From positions 330,078-394,077 of the forward strand of contig NZ_GL878519.1 in NCBI RefSeq assembly GCF_000194985.1: 64,000 nt of DNA, read 5' to 3'. Positions 52,875 to 61,613 of the stretch are shown here, piece by piece. Both the position numbers and the translations under genes were made by a program. The notes below the pieces were generated by a model. It saw only the letters and a program-made list of their open reading frames with translations. It was not told the origin of the DNA and made no database searches. The DNA is from Dialister micraerophilus DSM 19965. GTDB taxonomy: Bacteria; Bacillota; Negativicutes; Veillonellales; Dialisteraceae. Within the stretch, counting starts at the first letter, position 1, and every line of letters starts with the position of its first letter.

Positions 52875-53501
52875 TTATTGTTTATCATTGTAATCTTTTA
52901 TTAATTTTTCAATTTCAGATTTCACTTTTTCATTTAAAATTTTAATTTTTTCCGAATCAGGTTTTTCTTTATTTACTTGAACAGGTTTTCCTACAAGAAT
53001 TGCCAATTTTTTTCCACGTTTAGGCATCGTCATACTTCCTACAACAGCAATCGGAAGTATTGATGTACCTGTCAACATAGCTATTGACGCCACACCGGAA
53101 TGAAATTTTCCCAATTCTTCTTTTCTTATTCGTGTGCCTTCAGGAAAAATTCCTAAAATATGCCCATCCTTCAATAATTTTACGGCCGTTCTTATAGCAC
53201 CTTGATCTACTCTTCCGCGTTTTACTGGAAATGCTCCACATATTCTCAAAATTTTTGCAAAAAAGGGATTTTTAAATAACTCCGCTTTCGCCATGTAATG
53301 AACCAATCTCTTTTTAAATGCAATGCTTACAAGCGGCGGATCGAAGTAACTTTTATGATTAGGTGCAACAATTATACTGCCTTTTTCGGGAATATTCTCC
53401 TGACCTTGTACATCTATACGATAAATATTCACGAATATTATTTTAAGTAAAAATCTTACTGTAGCTGCAAATGCATTCCAACTTGTTTTTTTCAAGTTCA
53501 T
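52875..53501 (-). CDS. plsC: 1-acyl-sn-glycerol-3-phosphate acyltransferase
   Basis: PlsC converts lysophosphatidic acid to phosphatidic acid at the membrane. The 208-residue protein has the catalytic NHKSYFDP motif and the FPEGTR motif, with a hydrophobic N-terminal helix. The longer frame overlaps cmk; ATG at 53501 has GAGGT at the right distance. It completes the PlsX-PlsY-PlsC route, all three of which lie in this window. Confidence 0.94.
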   Translation of the reverse strand: MNLKKTSWNAFAATVRFLLKIIFVNIYRIDVQGQENIPEKGSIIVAPNHKSYFDPPLVSIAFKKRLVHYMAKAELFKNPFFAKILRICGAFPVKRGRVDQGAIRTAVKLLKDGHILGIFPEGTRIRKEELGKFHSGVASIAMLTGTSILPIAVVGSMTMPKRGKKLAILVGKPVQVNKEKPDSEKIKILNEKVKSEIEKLIKDYNDKQ

Positions 53502-53512
53502 ACAATACCTCT

Positions 53513-54172
53513 TTATTCGGAAACTTTTTTCCAATATGAAATTATTTTATCTGCCGTTTCTTCCAATGTTAAATCGCTGTTGTCCAACAATATCGCATCA
53601 TCAGCTTTGCGTAACGGGGATATTTTTCTGGTCATATCCAAATTATCTCTTCTTTTTATTTCTTCTTCTATACGTTCTAAAGTCGTATCGGTATCCTTAA
53701 GTTCTTTGTACCTTCTCAATGCCCTTGTATGAACGGATGCGGTAAGAAATATTTTCAAATCTGCGTCCGGTAAAACAACGGTACCTATATCACGACCGTC
53801 TAAAACTGCATTTCCTTTTTCGGCAACTTTTCTTTGCAATTTGACCATTGCATTTCTTACACCTTGAAATGCAGATACACGAGAGACATTCGATGAAACT
53901 TCAGAAGTTCTTAAATATTGTGTAATATCCTCACCGTCAATAAATACGTGCATGGTATCTTCTTTTGCACATATATCCATATTCAAATTTTCCACCATTT
54001 GAACTATTTCTTTTTCTTCTGAAATATTTCTTTTGAGTGCTTCATATGTAATTGCACGATACATTGCTCCTGTATCCAAGTATGTACAATTCAAACGTTT
54101 TGCAACCATTTTGGATACACTGCTCTTTCCTGCACCTGCAGGTCCGTCAAGTGCTATGATTTTTTTACGCAT
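53513..54172 (-). CDS. cmk: Cytidylate kinase
   Basis: Cmk phosphorylates CMP and dCMP with ATP. The 219-residue protein has the P-loop GPAGAGKSS, YLDTGAMYRA and the GRDIGTVV motif. ATG at 54172 has GGAGGATAAA and overlaps the end of the upstream oxidoreductase by eight bases. The cmk-plsC-ispH/rpsA order matches other Clostridia. Confidence 0.96.
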   Translation of the reverse strand: MRKKIIALDGPAGAGKSSVSKMVAKRLNCTYLDTGAMYRAITYEALKRNISEEKEIVQMVENLNMDICAKEDTMHVFIDGEDITQYLRTSEVSSNVSRVSAFQGVRNAMVKLQRKVAEKGNAVLDGRDIGTVVLPDADLKIFLTASVHTRALRRYKELKDTDTTLERIEEEIKRRDNLDMTRKISPLRKADDAILLDNSDLTLEETADKIISYWKKVSE

Positions 54173-55418
54173 TTTTATCCTCCGATGCATTTATCGCTGC
54201 CGTATATCCGGTTGAAAATGCAGCTTGTATATTGAATCCTCCCGTAAAAGCGTGAATATCAAGTACCTCACCTGCAAAATATAAATTTTTGACTTTCTTG
54301 GATTCCATAGTAGATGAATTTACTTCTTTTACGGAAACTCCGCCTGCGGTAACTATAGCTTCTTCTATAGGACGTGTACCTGTAATTGTAAGCGGAAAAG
54401 CTTTCATTGTCTTAACTAAAGAAATTCTTTGTGCTTTTTTTACTTCCGAAACCGGTAAATCTTTATCTATTCCGGAAAGTTCCAAAACTATATCTATCAT
54501 TTTATGCGGTAACAATTCTTTCATTACCGTAGATATTTGTTTGAGATGAAACTTTTCAAACTCTCTTAATATGCGTTTATCCAAAACCTCCTGAGAAAGT
54601 GCCGGTTTCAAATCTATGTACGCTTTCAAGCAATCTTCATTCAACAATAATGCGGATACCATATCGCTCAAAGATAAAACTATCGGTCCCGATATTCCGA
54701 AATGTGTAAAAATCATTTCTCCGAACGCTTCCGACTTTTTCTTTTTACCCTTAATTACCAAATTGACATTACGCAACGATAAACCCTGCATAGCTTTACA
54801 ATACGACTCTTTGCATACCAAAGGAATCAACGCCGGACGAATTGTGACTATTTTATGCCCCAACTCCTCCGCCATACGATAACCGTCTCCGGTGGACCCC
54901 GTACGAGGATATGATTTACCGCCTGTACAGACAATTACGGCATCTACATCGTACACACCTTTTTCGGTAAATACCTTTGAAACCGCTCCGTCTTTTACAA
55001 ATATACGAACTGCCGGTTCTTTTAAATATAAATTCACGTGCATTTCATCCAGTTTTCTCATAAAGAAATGCCTTACGGTTTGTGCACTCTGAGTTTCAGG
55101 AAATACACGACCTCCACGCTCGGTAACCGTTTTAAGTCCCCATTCATGAAGCATATCCAATAAATTTACATTTGAAAATTTCCTGTAAGCACTATACAAA
55201 AACTTGCCGTTTCCCGGAGTTTTTTCTATAAATTCCATAATGGGACGAATATTGGTAATATTGCAACGACCTTTACCCGTAATGCCCATCTTCAGCCCTA
55301 TTCTGTCCATTTTTTCAAATAATAATACATTTGCACCTTGCTCTGCACAAATGAGAGATGCGAGCATTCCGGCAACTCCCGCACCTATTACTGCAACTTT
55401 TTTATTTGTGGAGTTCAT
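54165..55418 (-). CDS. BaiN/HI0933-family FAD-dependent oxidoreductase
   Basis: A 417-residue flavoprotein with dinucleotide site VIGAGVAGMLAS, the family signature GITGKGRCNITN and a closing motif near the C-terminus (AGEVLDIHAFTGGFNIQAAFSTG). The family occurs widely and is poorly characterised; one member reduces bile-acid intermediates. Role here unknown. It overlaps rluB by 17 bases and cmk by eight, so it belongs to the scpA operon. Confidence 0.88.
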   Translation of the reverse strand: MNSTNKKVAVIGAGVAGMLASLICAEQGANVLLFEKMDRIGLKMGITGKGRCNITNIRPIMEFIEKTPGNGKFLYSAYRKFSNVNLLDMLHEWGLKTVTERGGRVFPETQSAQTVRHFFMRKLDEMHVNLYLKEPAVRIFVKDGAVSKVFTEKGVYDVDAVIVCTGGKSYPRTGSTGDGYRMAEELGHKIVTIRPALIPLVCKESYCKAMQGLSLRNVNLVIKGKKKKSEAFGEMIFTHFGISGPIVLSLSDMVSALLLNEDCLKAYIDLKPALSQEVLDKRILREFEKFHLKQISTVMKELLPHKMIDIVLELSGIDKDLPVSEVKKAQRISLVKTMKAFPLTITGTRPIEEAIVTAGGVSVKEVNSSTMESKKVKNLYFAGEVLDIHAFTGGFNIQAAFSTGYTAAINASEDKNA

Positions 55419-56124
55419 ATAAACGTCTGACCTCCTCGGGACTTAATGAACGAAATGTACCGCGACTTACACCTTTAAGTGTAAGAAAACTATATCCTAC
55501 ACGCTCCAATTTGAATACCGGAAAATGGAAAGCTTCCATCATTTTCCTTATTTCACGATTTTTACCTTCATGCAAAACCATTTTCAAAAAAGTTTTATTT
55601 TTCTCTTTATCATACGAAATGATTTCTATATCACAAGGTGCGGTAATTCCTGAATCTATTTTCACACCTTCGGACATTTTCTCTGCAAGTCTTTCAGAAA
55701 ATTTACCGCGAACAACCACTTCATAAATTTTATAAACTTCATGTGACGGATGTGTAAGTATATAATCCAAATCACCGTCATTTGTCATCAAAAGCAATCC
55801 TTCCGAATGATAATCCAATCTGCCGACAGGAAAAACACGTTCTTTTATCTGACTGAAATAATCTGCAACAGTTCTTCGTCCTGCCGGATCCGTCATTGAC
55901 GTAATAACTTTATCCGGCTTATTGAAAAGGAAATATTTAAGACGTTCTTTTTTTATAACCTTTCCGTTCACTTCTATACAATCACGCACGGAATCGGCTT
56001 CAGTTCCCAATTTCGTTACCGTATGTCCGTTTACTTTTACTCTACCGTCTTTTATGAGCTCTTCCGCTTTTCTTCTAGAACAAACTCCTGCATGACTTAT
56101 TATTTTTTGTAATCTTTCTTTCAA
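55402..56124 (-). CDS. rluB: Ribosomal large-subunit pseudouridine synthase (RluB family)
   Basis: RluB-type enzymes make pseudouridine in 23S rRNA. The 240-residue protein has an N-terminal S4 domain (about 2-45: LQKIISHAGVCSRRKAEELI) and the catalytic motif GRLDYHSEGLLLMTNDG. Its start overlaps scpB by four bases (ATGA). The exact uridine is inferred from the family. Confidence 0.92.
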   Translation of the reverse strand: MKERLQKIISHAGVCSRRKAEELIKDGRVKVNGHTVTKLGTEADSVRDCIEVNGKVIKKERLKYFLFNKPDKVITSMTDPAGRRTVADYFSQIKERVFPVGRLDYHSEGLLLMTNDGDLDYILTHPSHEVYKIYEVVVRGKFSERLAEKMSEGVKIDSGITAPCDIEIISYDKEKNKTFLKMVLHEGKNREIRKMMEAFHFPVFKLERVGYSFLTLKGVSRGTFRSLSPEEVRRLYELHK

Positions 56125-56654
56125 AATAATTCTCCTTCTTCAGGTTTACTTGACCAACGACTCCTAAGTTCACTCAAATCGGAAAGTCCCGTACAAGCCA
56201 AAAATCTGCGTGTAGTTCCATACAAAATCGGACTTCCGAGTGTATTTAACCTTCCGCGCTCTTCTATCAATCCTTTTTCAATCAATGTAGATAAAACTCT
56301 ACCGACGGAAACACCCCTTACTTTTTCTATATCTGCACGTGTAACAGGTTCTTTGCAAGCTACAACTGCAAGCGTCTCCAAAGCTGCAGAAGATAAAGTC
56401 TGTTCCTTACCGAGAACTTCCGTAAGCCAATCATTATATTCACTCTTTGTGGCCAAACGCCAACCGGCACCGGACTCATATAATGTAATACCCGAATCTT
56501 CTCTCTGATATTTTTCTTTTAGAAAATCCAAACCTTTTTGAATGCTTAAAGTATCTTCCTTAAATACTTCCGACAACTCCTTGAGCTTTACAGGTTCACC
56601 CTTTACAAAAAGAAAAGCTTCTATAGAAGCTGCAAACTTGGATAAATCTCTCAT
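56121..56654 (-). CDS. scpB: Segregation and condensation protein B
   Basis: ScpB forms the SMC-ScpA-ScpB condensin, which organises and segregates chromosomes. The 177-residue protein has two winged-helix domains, with AALETLAVVACKEPVTRADIE and GLIEERGRLNTLGSP. It starts one base after the scpA stop codon. Confidence 0.96.
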   Translation of the reverse strand: MRDLSKFAASIEAFLFVKGEPVKLKELSEVFKEDTLSIQKGLDFLKEKYQREDSGITLYESGAGWRLATKSEYNDWLTEVLGKEQTLSSAALETLAVVACKEPVTRADIEKVRGVSVGRVLSTLIEKGLIEERGRLNTLGSPILYGTTRRFLACTGLSDLSELRSRWSSKPEEGELF

Positions 56655-56655
56655 T

Positions 56656-57363
56656 TCATTTCCTCTCGACAGTCACCCCATGTACACTATGACCCAACAC
56701 TACACGTCCCAAGCGAATAAACTCAAGCAATGCAAGTAATGATACCGCCAAATGCATTCTGCTTTTCTGCATTTTAAAATACGCCATTACATCTATCACT
56801 TTTTCTTTTTTCAGTAAACGCTCCAAATCATACATTTTTTCATCCAATGAAACCTCTTCAGATGAAAGAACCCTTTCTTCTTTAAATCGGCTGTCATAAT
56901 AAAGAGCGAAAAAAATCTGAGACAATCTTTTTACGGAAATTTTACCGTTATACACTCCGGACTGAATTTCCTCAGGTTCTTTCATTCGAAAAGGAGCCTG
57001 CTTTGCAATTAAACTTTCAATTTGAAATTTCACTTCCCGCATTTTTTTGAACTCTTCCAAAGAACGTACCAACTCCAAACGAGGGTCTTCAACATCCTCA
57101 TCATCCGCTTGTCTTTGTTTAGGTAAAAGCATACGAGATTTTATATACAAAAGAGTGGTTGCCATTTGAAAAAAACTACTTCCCAACTCCAAATTGAATT
57201 GTTCCGCCGCTTTTAAATAATCCAAGTATTGATCCGTTATTTCATGAACGGGAATATCCTGAATATCTATTCTATTTTTATTTACTAAATGAAGTAATAA
57301 ATCCAACGGTCCTTCAAAGACCGGAATATTTACAAAATACTTATTTCTTTCTTCTGCATCCAT
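56656..57363 (-). CDS. scpA: Segregation and condensation protein A
   Basis: ScpA is the kleisin that bridges SMC heads. The 235-residue protein has the N-terminal FEGPLDLLLHLV motif, an acidic central linker and a C-terminal winged helix. The longer frame starts at TTG; ATG at 57363 is more likely although its ribosome site is weak. It is the first gene of an operon reaching to ispH/rpsA. Confidence 0.95.
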   Translation of the reverse strand: MDAEERNKYFVNIPVFEGPLDLLLHLVNKNRIDIQDIPVHEITDQYLDYLKAAEQFNLELGSSFFQMATTLLYIKSRMLLPKQRQADDEDVEDPRLELVRSLEEFKKMREVKFQIESLIAKQAPFRMKEPEEIQSGVYNGKISVKRLSQIFFALYYDSRFKEERVLSSEEVSLDEKMYDLERLLKKEKVIDVMAYFKMQKSRMHLAVSLLALLEFIRLGRVVLGHSVHGVTVERK

Positions 57364-57390
57364 ACGTATCGTTCCGTAAATCAATCAAAT

Positions 57391-57439
57391 AAATAGAATT
57401 TATTCTATTTCATTATAATATATTATCATAAGAACGCAA
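57391..57439 (-). promoter_or_regulatory. scpA promoter with an adjoining perfect palindrome
   Basis: TTGCGT (57434-57439), 16 bases and TATAAT (57412-57417). The start site would fall within AAATAGAATTTATTCTATTT (57391-57410), whose 9-base arms match perfectly, a likely operator. Confidence 0.6.
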
Positions 57440-57486
57440 TTAAACACGAATACAATAAAAAAACAATCTGTTTTCATGTAGTTTAT

Positions 57487-57515
57487 TTGACTTTTACAGA
57501 TATAAAAGTTATAAT
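57487..57515 (+). promoter_or_regulatory. rpsD promoter
   Basis: TTGACT (57487-57492), 17 bases and TATAAT (57510-57515), close to consensus. The leader is about 48 bases. Confidence 0.8.
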
Positions 57516-57569
57516 TATAAAGCTGTTTTAGTTTTGAACAGTAAATTTTAAGAAGAGGTGATTTACACA

Positions 57570-58163
57570 ATGGCAACAAACAGAAATCCCCGTTTTAAGA
57601 CAAGCAGACGATTTGGCCTCAACATTTACGGTCATCCGAAAGCGTTAAAACGGCAGACTGCAGATGCTCATCAGAAGAAACAATCAGAATACGGCATGCA
57701 GTTAGCAGAAAAACAGAAGGTTAAAGCGATTTACAATCTTTTAGAAAGACAGTTCTATCGCTATTATGATAAAGCAAGAAGAATGTCCGGCGTCGTCGGC
57801 GAAAATCTGCTGGCTTTACTCGAACGTAGACTTGACAACATCGTATACCGTGCAGGTTTTGCACGTTCAATTCGTCAGGCACGTCAGATGGTTAACCACG
57901 GATTAATCAGCGTAAACGGAAAGAAAGTAGACATTCCGTCTTACTCCGTACAGCCCGGTCAGGTAGTTTCACTTCGTGAAAACTACAGATCCAACGAAAT
58001 GTTCAAACAGTCTTTCAACGAACTTAAGACTTTCGATCTTCCATACATCGAAAAGAGCTTCGATAACTGGTCAGTAACTTTGACACGTATCCCGCTCCGT
58101 GAAGAACTTCCGTACAAAGACGAAGTTAATGAAACATACATCGTTGAATTGTACAGCAAATAA
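57570..58163 (+). CDS. rpsD: 30S ribosomal protein S4
   Basis: S4 binds 16S rRNA early in 30S assembly. The 197-residue protein lacks the N-terminal cysteine zinc site, starts [15 protein letters not shown] and has the S4 domain with [16 protein letters not shown]. The frame extends four codons up, but AGAGGTG supports ATG at 57570. Codon choice (more C-ending and CGT codons) differs from neighbours, as expected for a highly expressed gene. It is monocistronic with its own promoter and terminator. Confidence 0.97.
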   Translation: MATNRNPRFKTSRRFGLNIYGHPKALKRQTADAHQKKQSEYGMQLAEKQKVKAIYNLLERQFYRYYDKARRMSGVVGENLLALLERRLDNIVYRAGFARSIRQARQMVNHGLISVNGKKVDIPSYSVQPGQVVSLRENYRSNEMFKQSFNELKTFDLPYIEKSFDNWSVTLTRIPLREELPYKDEVNETYIVELYSK

Positions 58164-58181
58164 TTATATACAAAGAAATTC

Positions 58182-58218
58182 AAAAACTCGCATTACATTA
58201 TCGTACTGCGAGTTTTTT
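58182..58218 (+). terminator. rpsD terminator
   Basis: AAAAACTCGCA pairs with TGCGAGTTTTT around a 14-base loop, followed by T-rich sequence. Confidence 0.9.
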
Positions 58219-58250
58219 ATTTTTATTTGTTTTCAAGTATTTACGATTTT

Positions 58251-58293
58251 ACAATTTATATTTGCTTTTATACTAAAAGCAAATATAAATTGT
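58251..58293. repeat. 20-bp perfect inverted repeat with a three-base loop
   Basis: ACAATTTATATTTGCTTTTA (58251-58270), TAC, and its exact reverse complement (58274-58293). It sits between the rpsD terminator and the end of the flavodoxin gene. It may end flavodoxin transcripts, but neither side has a clean T run. Confidence 0.7.
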
Positions 58294-58302
58294 CCTTGAA
58301 TT

Positions 58303-58797
58303 TTACATTTCTGTTTCCATTGCTCTTTTTGCCCATGTTTTTATGTACATTTTCGGCGTGAGTAGTCTGTTTCCGGAAAATCTTACTGTGAGTCCCGTTT
58401 TTATTGTTCCGTCTCTGATTGCCGATATAATGTCGTTCATTGCATGTCCTGTGCTTTTTTCGTTTGTTATGAAAGGAAATATCAATTTATTTGAGAAGTC
58501 GAATTGTTTTAGAAATCTTTTCATTGGCGGTGATGCCGAGTACCACCATACGGGGGTACCTATAAATATTTTTTTGTATTCATATATGTTTACCGGAAAT
58601 GTTTTCAGATGAGGTAAACAGTTTTCATTTATTTCTTTTTGCGTTCTTATAAACATGGCTTCTTTGTCTTCGGGATATTTGTCTTCCAATCGTATCGATG
58701 CCATTGTTCCGCCTATGGTGTTTTGTAATATTTCCGCTACATACCTTGTATTTCCGCTGTATGAGTAGTATATGATTAAATTTTCTTTATTCGCCAT
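58303..58797 (-). CDS. Flavodoxin family protein
   Basis: The 164-residue protein has the FMN phosphate-binding loop YYSYSGNTRYVA near the N-terminus and the aromatic GTPVWWYSASPP loop that packs on the flavin. It probably carries electrons in low-potential reactions. CAGGTG precedes the ATG. It has its own promoter and is separated from the suf operon by a terminator; supply of electrons to iron-sulfur assembly is only a guess from location. Confidence 0.88.
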   Translation of the reverse strand: MANKENLIIYYSYSGNTRYVAEILQNTIGGTMASIRLEDKYPEDKEAMFIRTQKEINENCLPHLKTFPVNIYEYKKIFIGTPVWWYSASPPMKRFLKQFDFSNKLIFPFITNEKSTGHAMNDIISAIRDGTIKTGLTVRFSGNRLLTPKMYIKTWAKRAMETEM

Positions 58798-58827
58798 ATT
58801 TCACCTGTTTGAAGTAATTGTGTATTA

Positions 58828-58857
58828 AGTATATCAACAATTTCATATATGTAGCAA
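58828..58857 (-). promoter_or_regulatory. Flavodoxin promoter
   Basis: TTGCTA (58852-58857), 18 bases, TATACT (58828-58833) with a TGA extension. It lies just past the suf operon terminator. Confidence 0.6.
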
Positions 58858-58858
58858 G

Positions 58859-58896
58859 AAAAACCGTTTATTCATTTTACTGAATAAACGGTTTTT
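58859..58896 (-). terminator. suf operon terminator
   Basis: A perfect 16-bp stem (AAAAACCGTTTATTCA with TGAATAAACGGTTTTT) and a 6-base loop, directly after sufU and ending in a T run. Confidence 0.92.
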
Positions 58897-58897
58897 G

Positions 58898-59326
58898 TCA
58901 ATGTTTTTCAAATGCTTTTTCAATTGTGTGCCATCCGAGTACTGCACATTTTACTCGTGCAGGCATTTTGGATATGTCTTTAAGACTTATTGCGGCTTCC
59001 AATTCTTCTTTTTGTTTTTCGCTAAGTTCTTTTCCTCTGATCATATCAAGAAACAGTTCTACAAGATGCATGGCTTCGTCTTTGTCTCTTCCTTGCATTA
59101 TTTCAATCATCATTGCGGTTGATGCTTGACTTATTGCACATCCGCTGCCGGTGTATGCCAAGTCTGCTATTTTATTTCCTTCGAGTTTTATTTCGATGGT
59201 TATATCATCTCCGCAACTGGGATTATGTCCGTGTTCTTTTATTGTAGGTTTGTCTATATTTCTTTTGTTCGAATTGTCTTGATTATATTCAAGTATCAAG
59301 TCCGTGTATAATTGTTGCAAATTCAT
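58898..59326 (-). CDS. sufU: Iron-sulfur assembly protein SufU
   Basis: SufU accepts sulfur from SufS (zinc-dependent sulfurtransferase in Firmicutes). The 142-residue IscU-like protein has NPSCGD (C38, D40), GSGCAIS (C62) and RVKCAVL (C126), the zinc-binding set, and a SufU-type insertion. Its ATG overlaps the sufS stop codon by one base (TGATG). It is the last gene of sufCBDSU. Confidence 0.95.
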   Translation of the reverse strand: MNLQQLYTDLILEYNQDNSNKRNIDKPTIKEHGHNPSCGDDITIEIKLEGNKIADLAYTGSGCAISQASTAMMIEIMQGRDKDEAMHLVELFLDMIRGKELSEKQKEELEAAISLKDISKMPARVKCAVLGWHTIEKAFEKH

Positions 59327-60558
59327 CAGTCTTTATACCCCATTACCGTACGCACTTTTTTTAATTTTTCTATAAAATAATCTACTTCGTCTTCCGTATT
59401 GTAGAAGTAAAAACTTGCTCGGCAGCTTGCATTTATTCCCAAGTATCTGTGCAAAGGTTCGGCACAGTGATGGCCGGTTCTTATACATATGCCGTATTCG
59501 GAAAGTATTTGAGCTACATCATGAGGGTGTACGCCTTCTACGGTAAATGCTACCAATCCTTCTTTTTCTTTGTAGTCTTTACTTCCTATTATATGTATAA
59601 ACGGTATGTTTTTCATACCTTCCAGTGTACGTTTTACAAGTTGTTCTTCACGTTTTCTTATTTCTTCATATCCTATATTTTGTATGTAATCAATCGCTGC
59701 TGTAAGACTTACAGCACCTTCTACATATTGTGTTCCGGCTTCAAATTTTGCCGGCAGCGGTGCATAATAGGTTTTTTGTTCTTCAACTCTTTCTATCATG
59801 TCTCCGCCGAGCATGAACGGTTCCATTTTTTCGAGGAGTTCTTTTTTACCGTAGAGAACCCCTATTCCGCCCAATGAGCATAGCTTGTGTCCGGAGAATG
59901 CAAAGAAGTCGCAGTCCAAGTCTTGTACGTCCACTTTCATATGCGGTGTACTTTGTGCTCCGTCAAGTATGACTAAGGCACCGTTTTTATGTGCTCTTTG
60001 TATAAGTTTTTTTGCATTTATTTTTATTCCGAGTACATTACTTACTTGTGCAAATGCAAATATTTTTACACGAGTGTCGTCTAATTTTTCCAAATCACTT
60101 TCTATGAAGTGTCCGGTTTCTTTGTCTACATATATATATTCCAGTATTGCTCCGGTTTTTTCACAAACTCGTTGCCATGTCACCAGATTGGAATGATGTT
60201 CGGATATTGCTATAAGTATACGATCGCCTTTTTTCAGAAATTTTTCTCCGTAAGAACGTGCTACCAGGTTCAAACTTTCCGTTGTGTTTCTTGTGTATAT
60301 TATTTCTTCGGCGCTTTTTGCATGAATAAAATCTTTCACCTTTTCTTTGGATGTGTCATAGATTTCGGATGCACTTATTGCAAATACATGTGCACCTCTA
60401 TGCGGATTTCCGTTATGGTGTAAGCAATATTCATTTACTTTTTCCAAAACTTGCAAAGGTCTTTGAGTTGTAGCGGCATTATCGAAATACACTACTTTAT
60501 GACCGTTTACTTCGGTATCCAAAATCGGGAAATCTTTTTTTATCATGCTATTGTTCAC
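59326..60558 (-). CDS. sufS: Cysteine desulfurase SufS
   Basis: SufS removes sulfur from cysteine with PLP. The 410-residue class-II desulfurase has H121, the PLP lysine K225 in FSGHKLCS and the active cysteine C365 in RTGHHCAEPLH. GTG at 60558 is chosen: GGAGG lies six bases upstream within sufD, while the following ATG is too far. It overlaps sufD by 11 bases. Confidence 0.95.
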   Translation of the reverse strand: MNNSMIKKDFPILDTEVNGHKVVYFDNAATTQRPLQVLEKVNEYCLHHNGNPHRGAHVFAISASEIYDTSKEKVKDFIHAKSAEEIIYTRNTTESLNLVARSYGEKFLKKGDRILIAISEHHSNLVTWQRVCEKTGAILEYIYVDKETGHFIESDLEKLDDTRVKIFAFAQVSNVLGIKINAKKLIQRAHKNGALVILDGAQSTPHMKVDVQDLDCDFFAFSGHKLCSLGGIGVLYGKKELLEKMEPFMLGGDMIERVEEQKTYYAPLPAKFEAGTQYVEGAVSLTAAIDYIQNIGYEEIRKREEQLVKRTLEGMKNIPFIHIIGSKDYKEKEGLVAFTVEGVHPHDVAQILSEYGICIRTGHHCAEPLHRYLGINASCRASFYFYNTEDEVDYFIEKLKKVRTVMGYKD

Positions 60559-61603
60559 AGTTTTCCTCCCGCGATTCCAATTGTATTTTCACTATATTCA
60601 TTACTTCGTCACGTATACTTTCGTCCATTTTATCAATTAACGGACAAATCAACGATTCTACTATTATATGTCTTGCTTCCGTTTTAGTAAATCCTCTTGT
60701 CATCAAAAAGTACAAAACATTGTTGTCAAGTTGACCCGCACTTGATGCGTGATTTCCTTGTACATCGTCTTCCGTACACAGAAGTAACGGCAATGAAACG
60801 TTTCTTGCGGTAGGATCCAATTGTATCGCTATATCGCTTTCATCCCCGACGGATCCGCTGCATCCGTTTATAAAGTTTAAAATTCCTCTGAATACTTTTT
60901 TCGAGTAATCCGATAATGCACCTTTTACGTCTATGTTACCGTCGGTATTTTTTCCTATACAGTCTATATGGTAGAAGAAATCGACTTTTTGATTTCCGCT
61001 TGCCATGTAAACTGCAGATTCAAACAGTGATGAGTTATTTCCTAATAGTTGTGCATAGCTATGTACTATTACTTCTTTACCGCCGAATTCCGCCGCAACA
61101 AATTCCGCATGAGCGTTTTCCGCCATAATTATATTTCTTTCATCATATATTGAGGCGTCTTCAAATCCGTCTTGTATACGTGACACTTTCAATTCGGCGT
61201 TTTTACCTACATCATATTGTACTGCCGTAAGAATTGTTGCAATATTTTTTTCGCCTTTATATTTCCATACAAGTTCAAGTTCCGATGATTCTTCCAATAT
61301 TACATGAAATGCTCCGGAAAAGTCTTTTAGTTCTTCACTTGTATTTATTTCTATAGTTAATTTCGTTTTTACGTTTTCAGGAATTTTTATTGTATATGTA
61401 TGTCCTTCCAACGCTGTTTTTATGGTTTCTTCACATGCACCTTTGTATGTTTTAGGGAAATTAAATTCTTTTTTCAAATATTTATTTTCTGAAAATACCG
61501 CATTTGCTATGTTTTCCGGTGTCTTAAACATAAAAGGTGTATCATTTGTTTTCAAATATCTGTATGTCAAAGTCGGCAGTCTGTTTACTCTTATTTCTCT
61601 CAT
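60548..61603 (-). CDS. sufD: Iron-sulfur assembly protein SufD
   Basis: SufD pairs with SufB on the SufBC2D scaffold. The 351-residue protein has the beta-helix SufBD core (about 110-330) and the C-terminal NHASSAGQLDNNVLYFLMTRG motif. AGGAGG precedes the ATG. It lies between sufB and sufS. Confidence 0.93.
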   Translation of the reverse strand: MREIRVNRLPTLTYRYLKTNDTPFMFKTPENIANAVFSENKYLKKEFNFPKTYKGACEETIKTALEGHTYTIKIPENVKTKLTIEINTSEELKDFSGAFHVILEESSELELVWKYKGEKNIATILTAVQYDVGKNAELKVSRIQDGFEDASIYDERNIIMAENAHAEFVAAEFGGKEVIVHSYAQLLGNNSSLFESAVYMASGNQKVDFFYHIDCIGKNTDGNIDVKGALSDYSKKVFRGILNFINGCSGSVGDESDIAIQLDPTARNVSLPLLLCTEDDVQGNHASSAGQLDNNVLYFLMTRGFTKTEARHIIVESLICPLIDKMDESIRDEVMNIVKIQLESREENCEQ

Positions 61604-61613
61604 TTCCGCCTCC

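Noticed and set aside
57516..57569. Autogenous S4-binding leader in front of rpsD
   Set aside because: The leader is about 48 bases and shows no long pseudoknot-forming arms.
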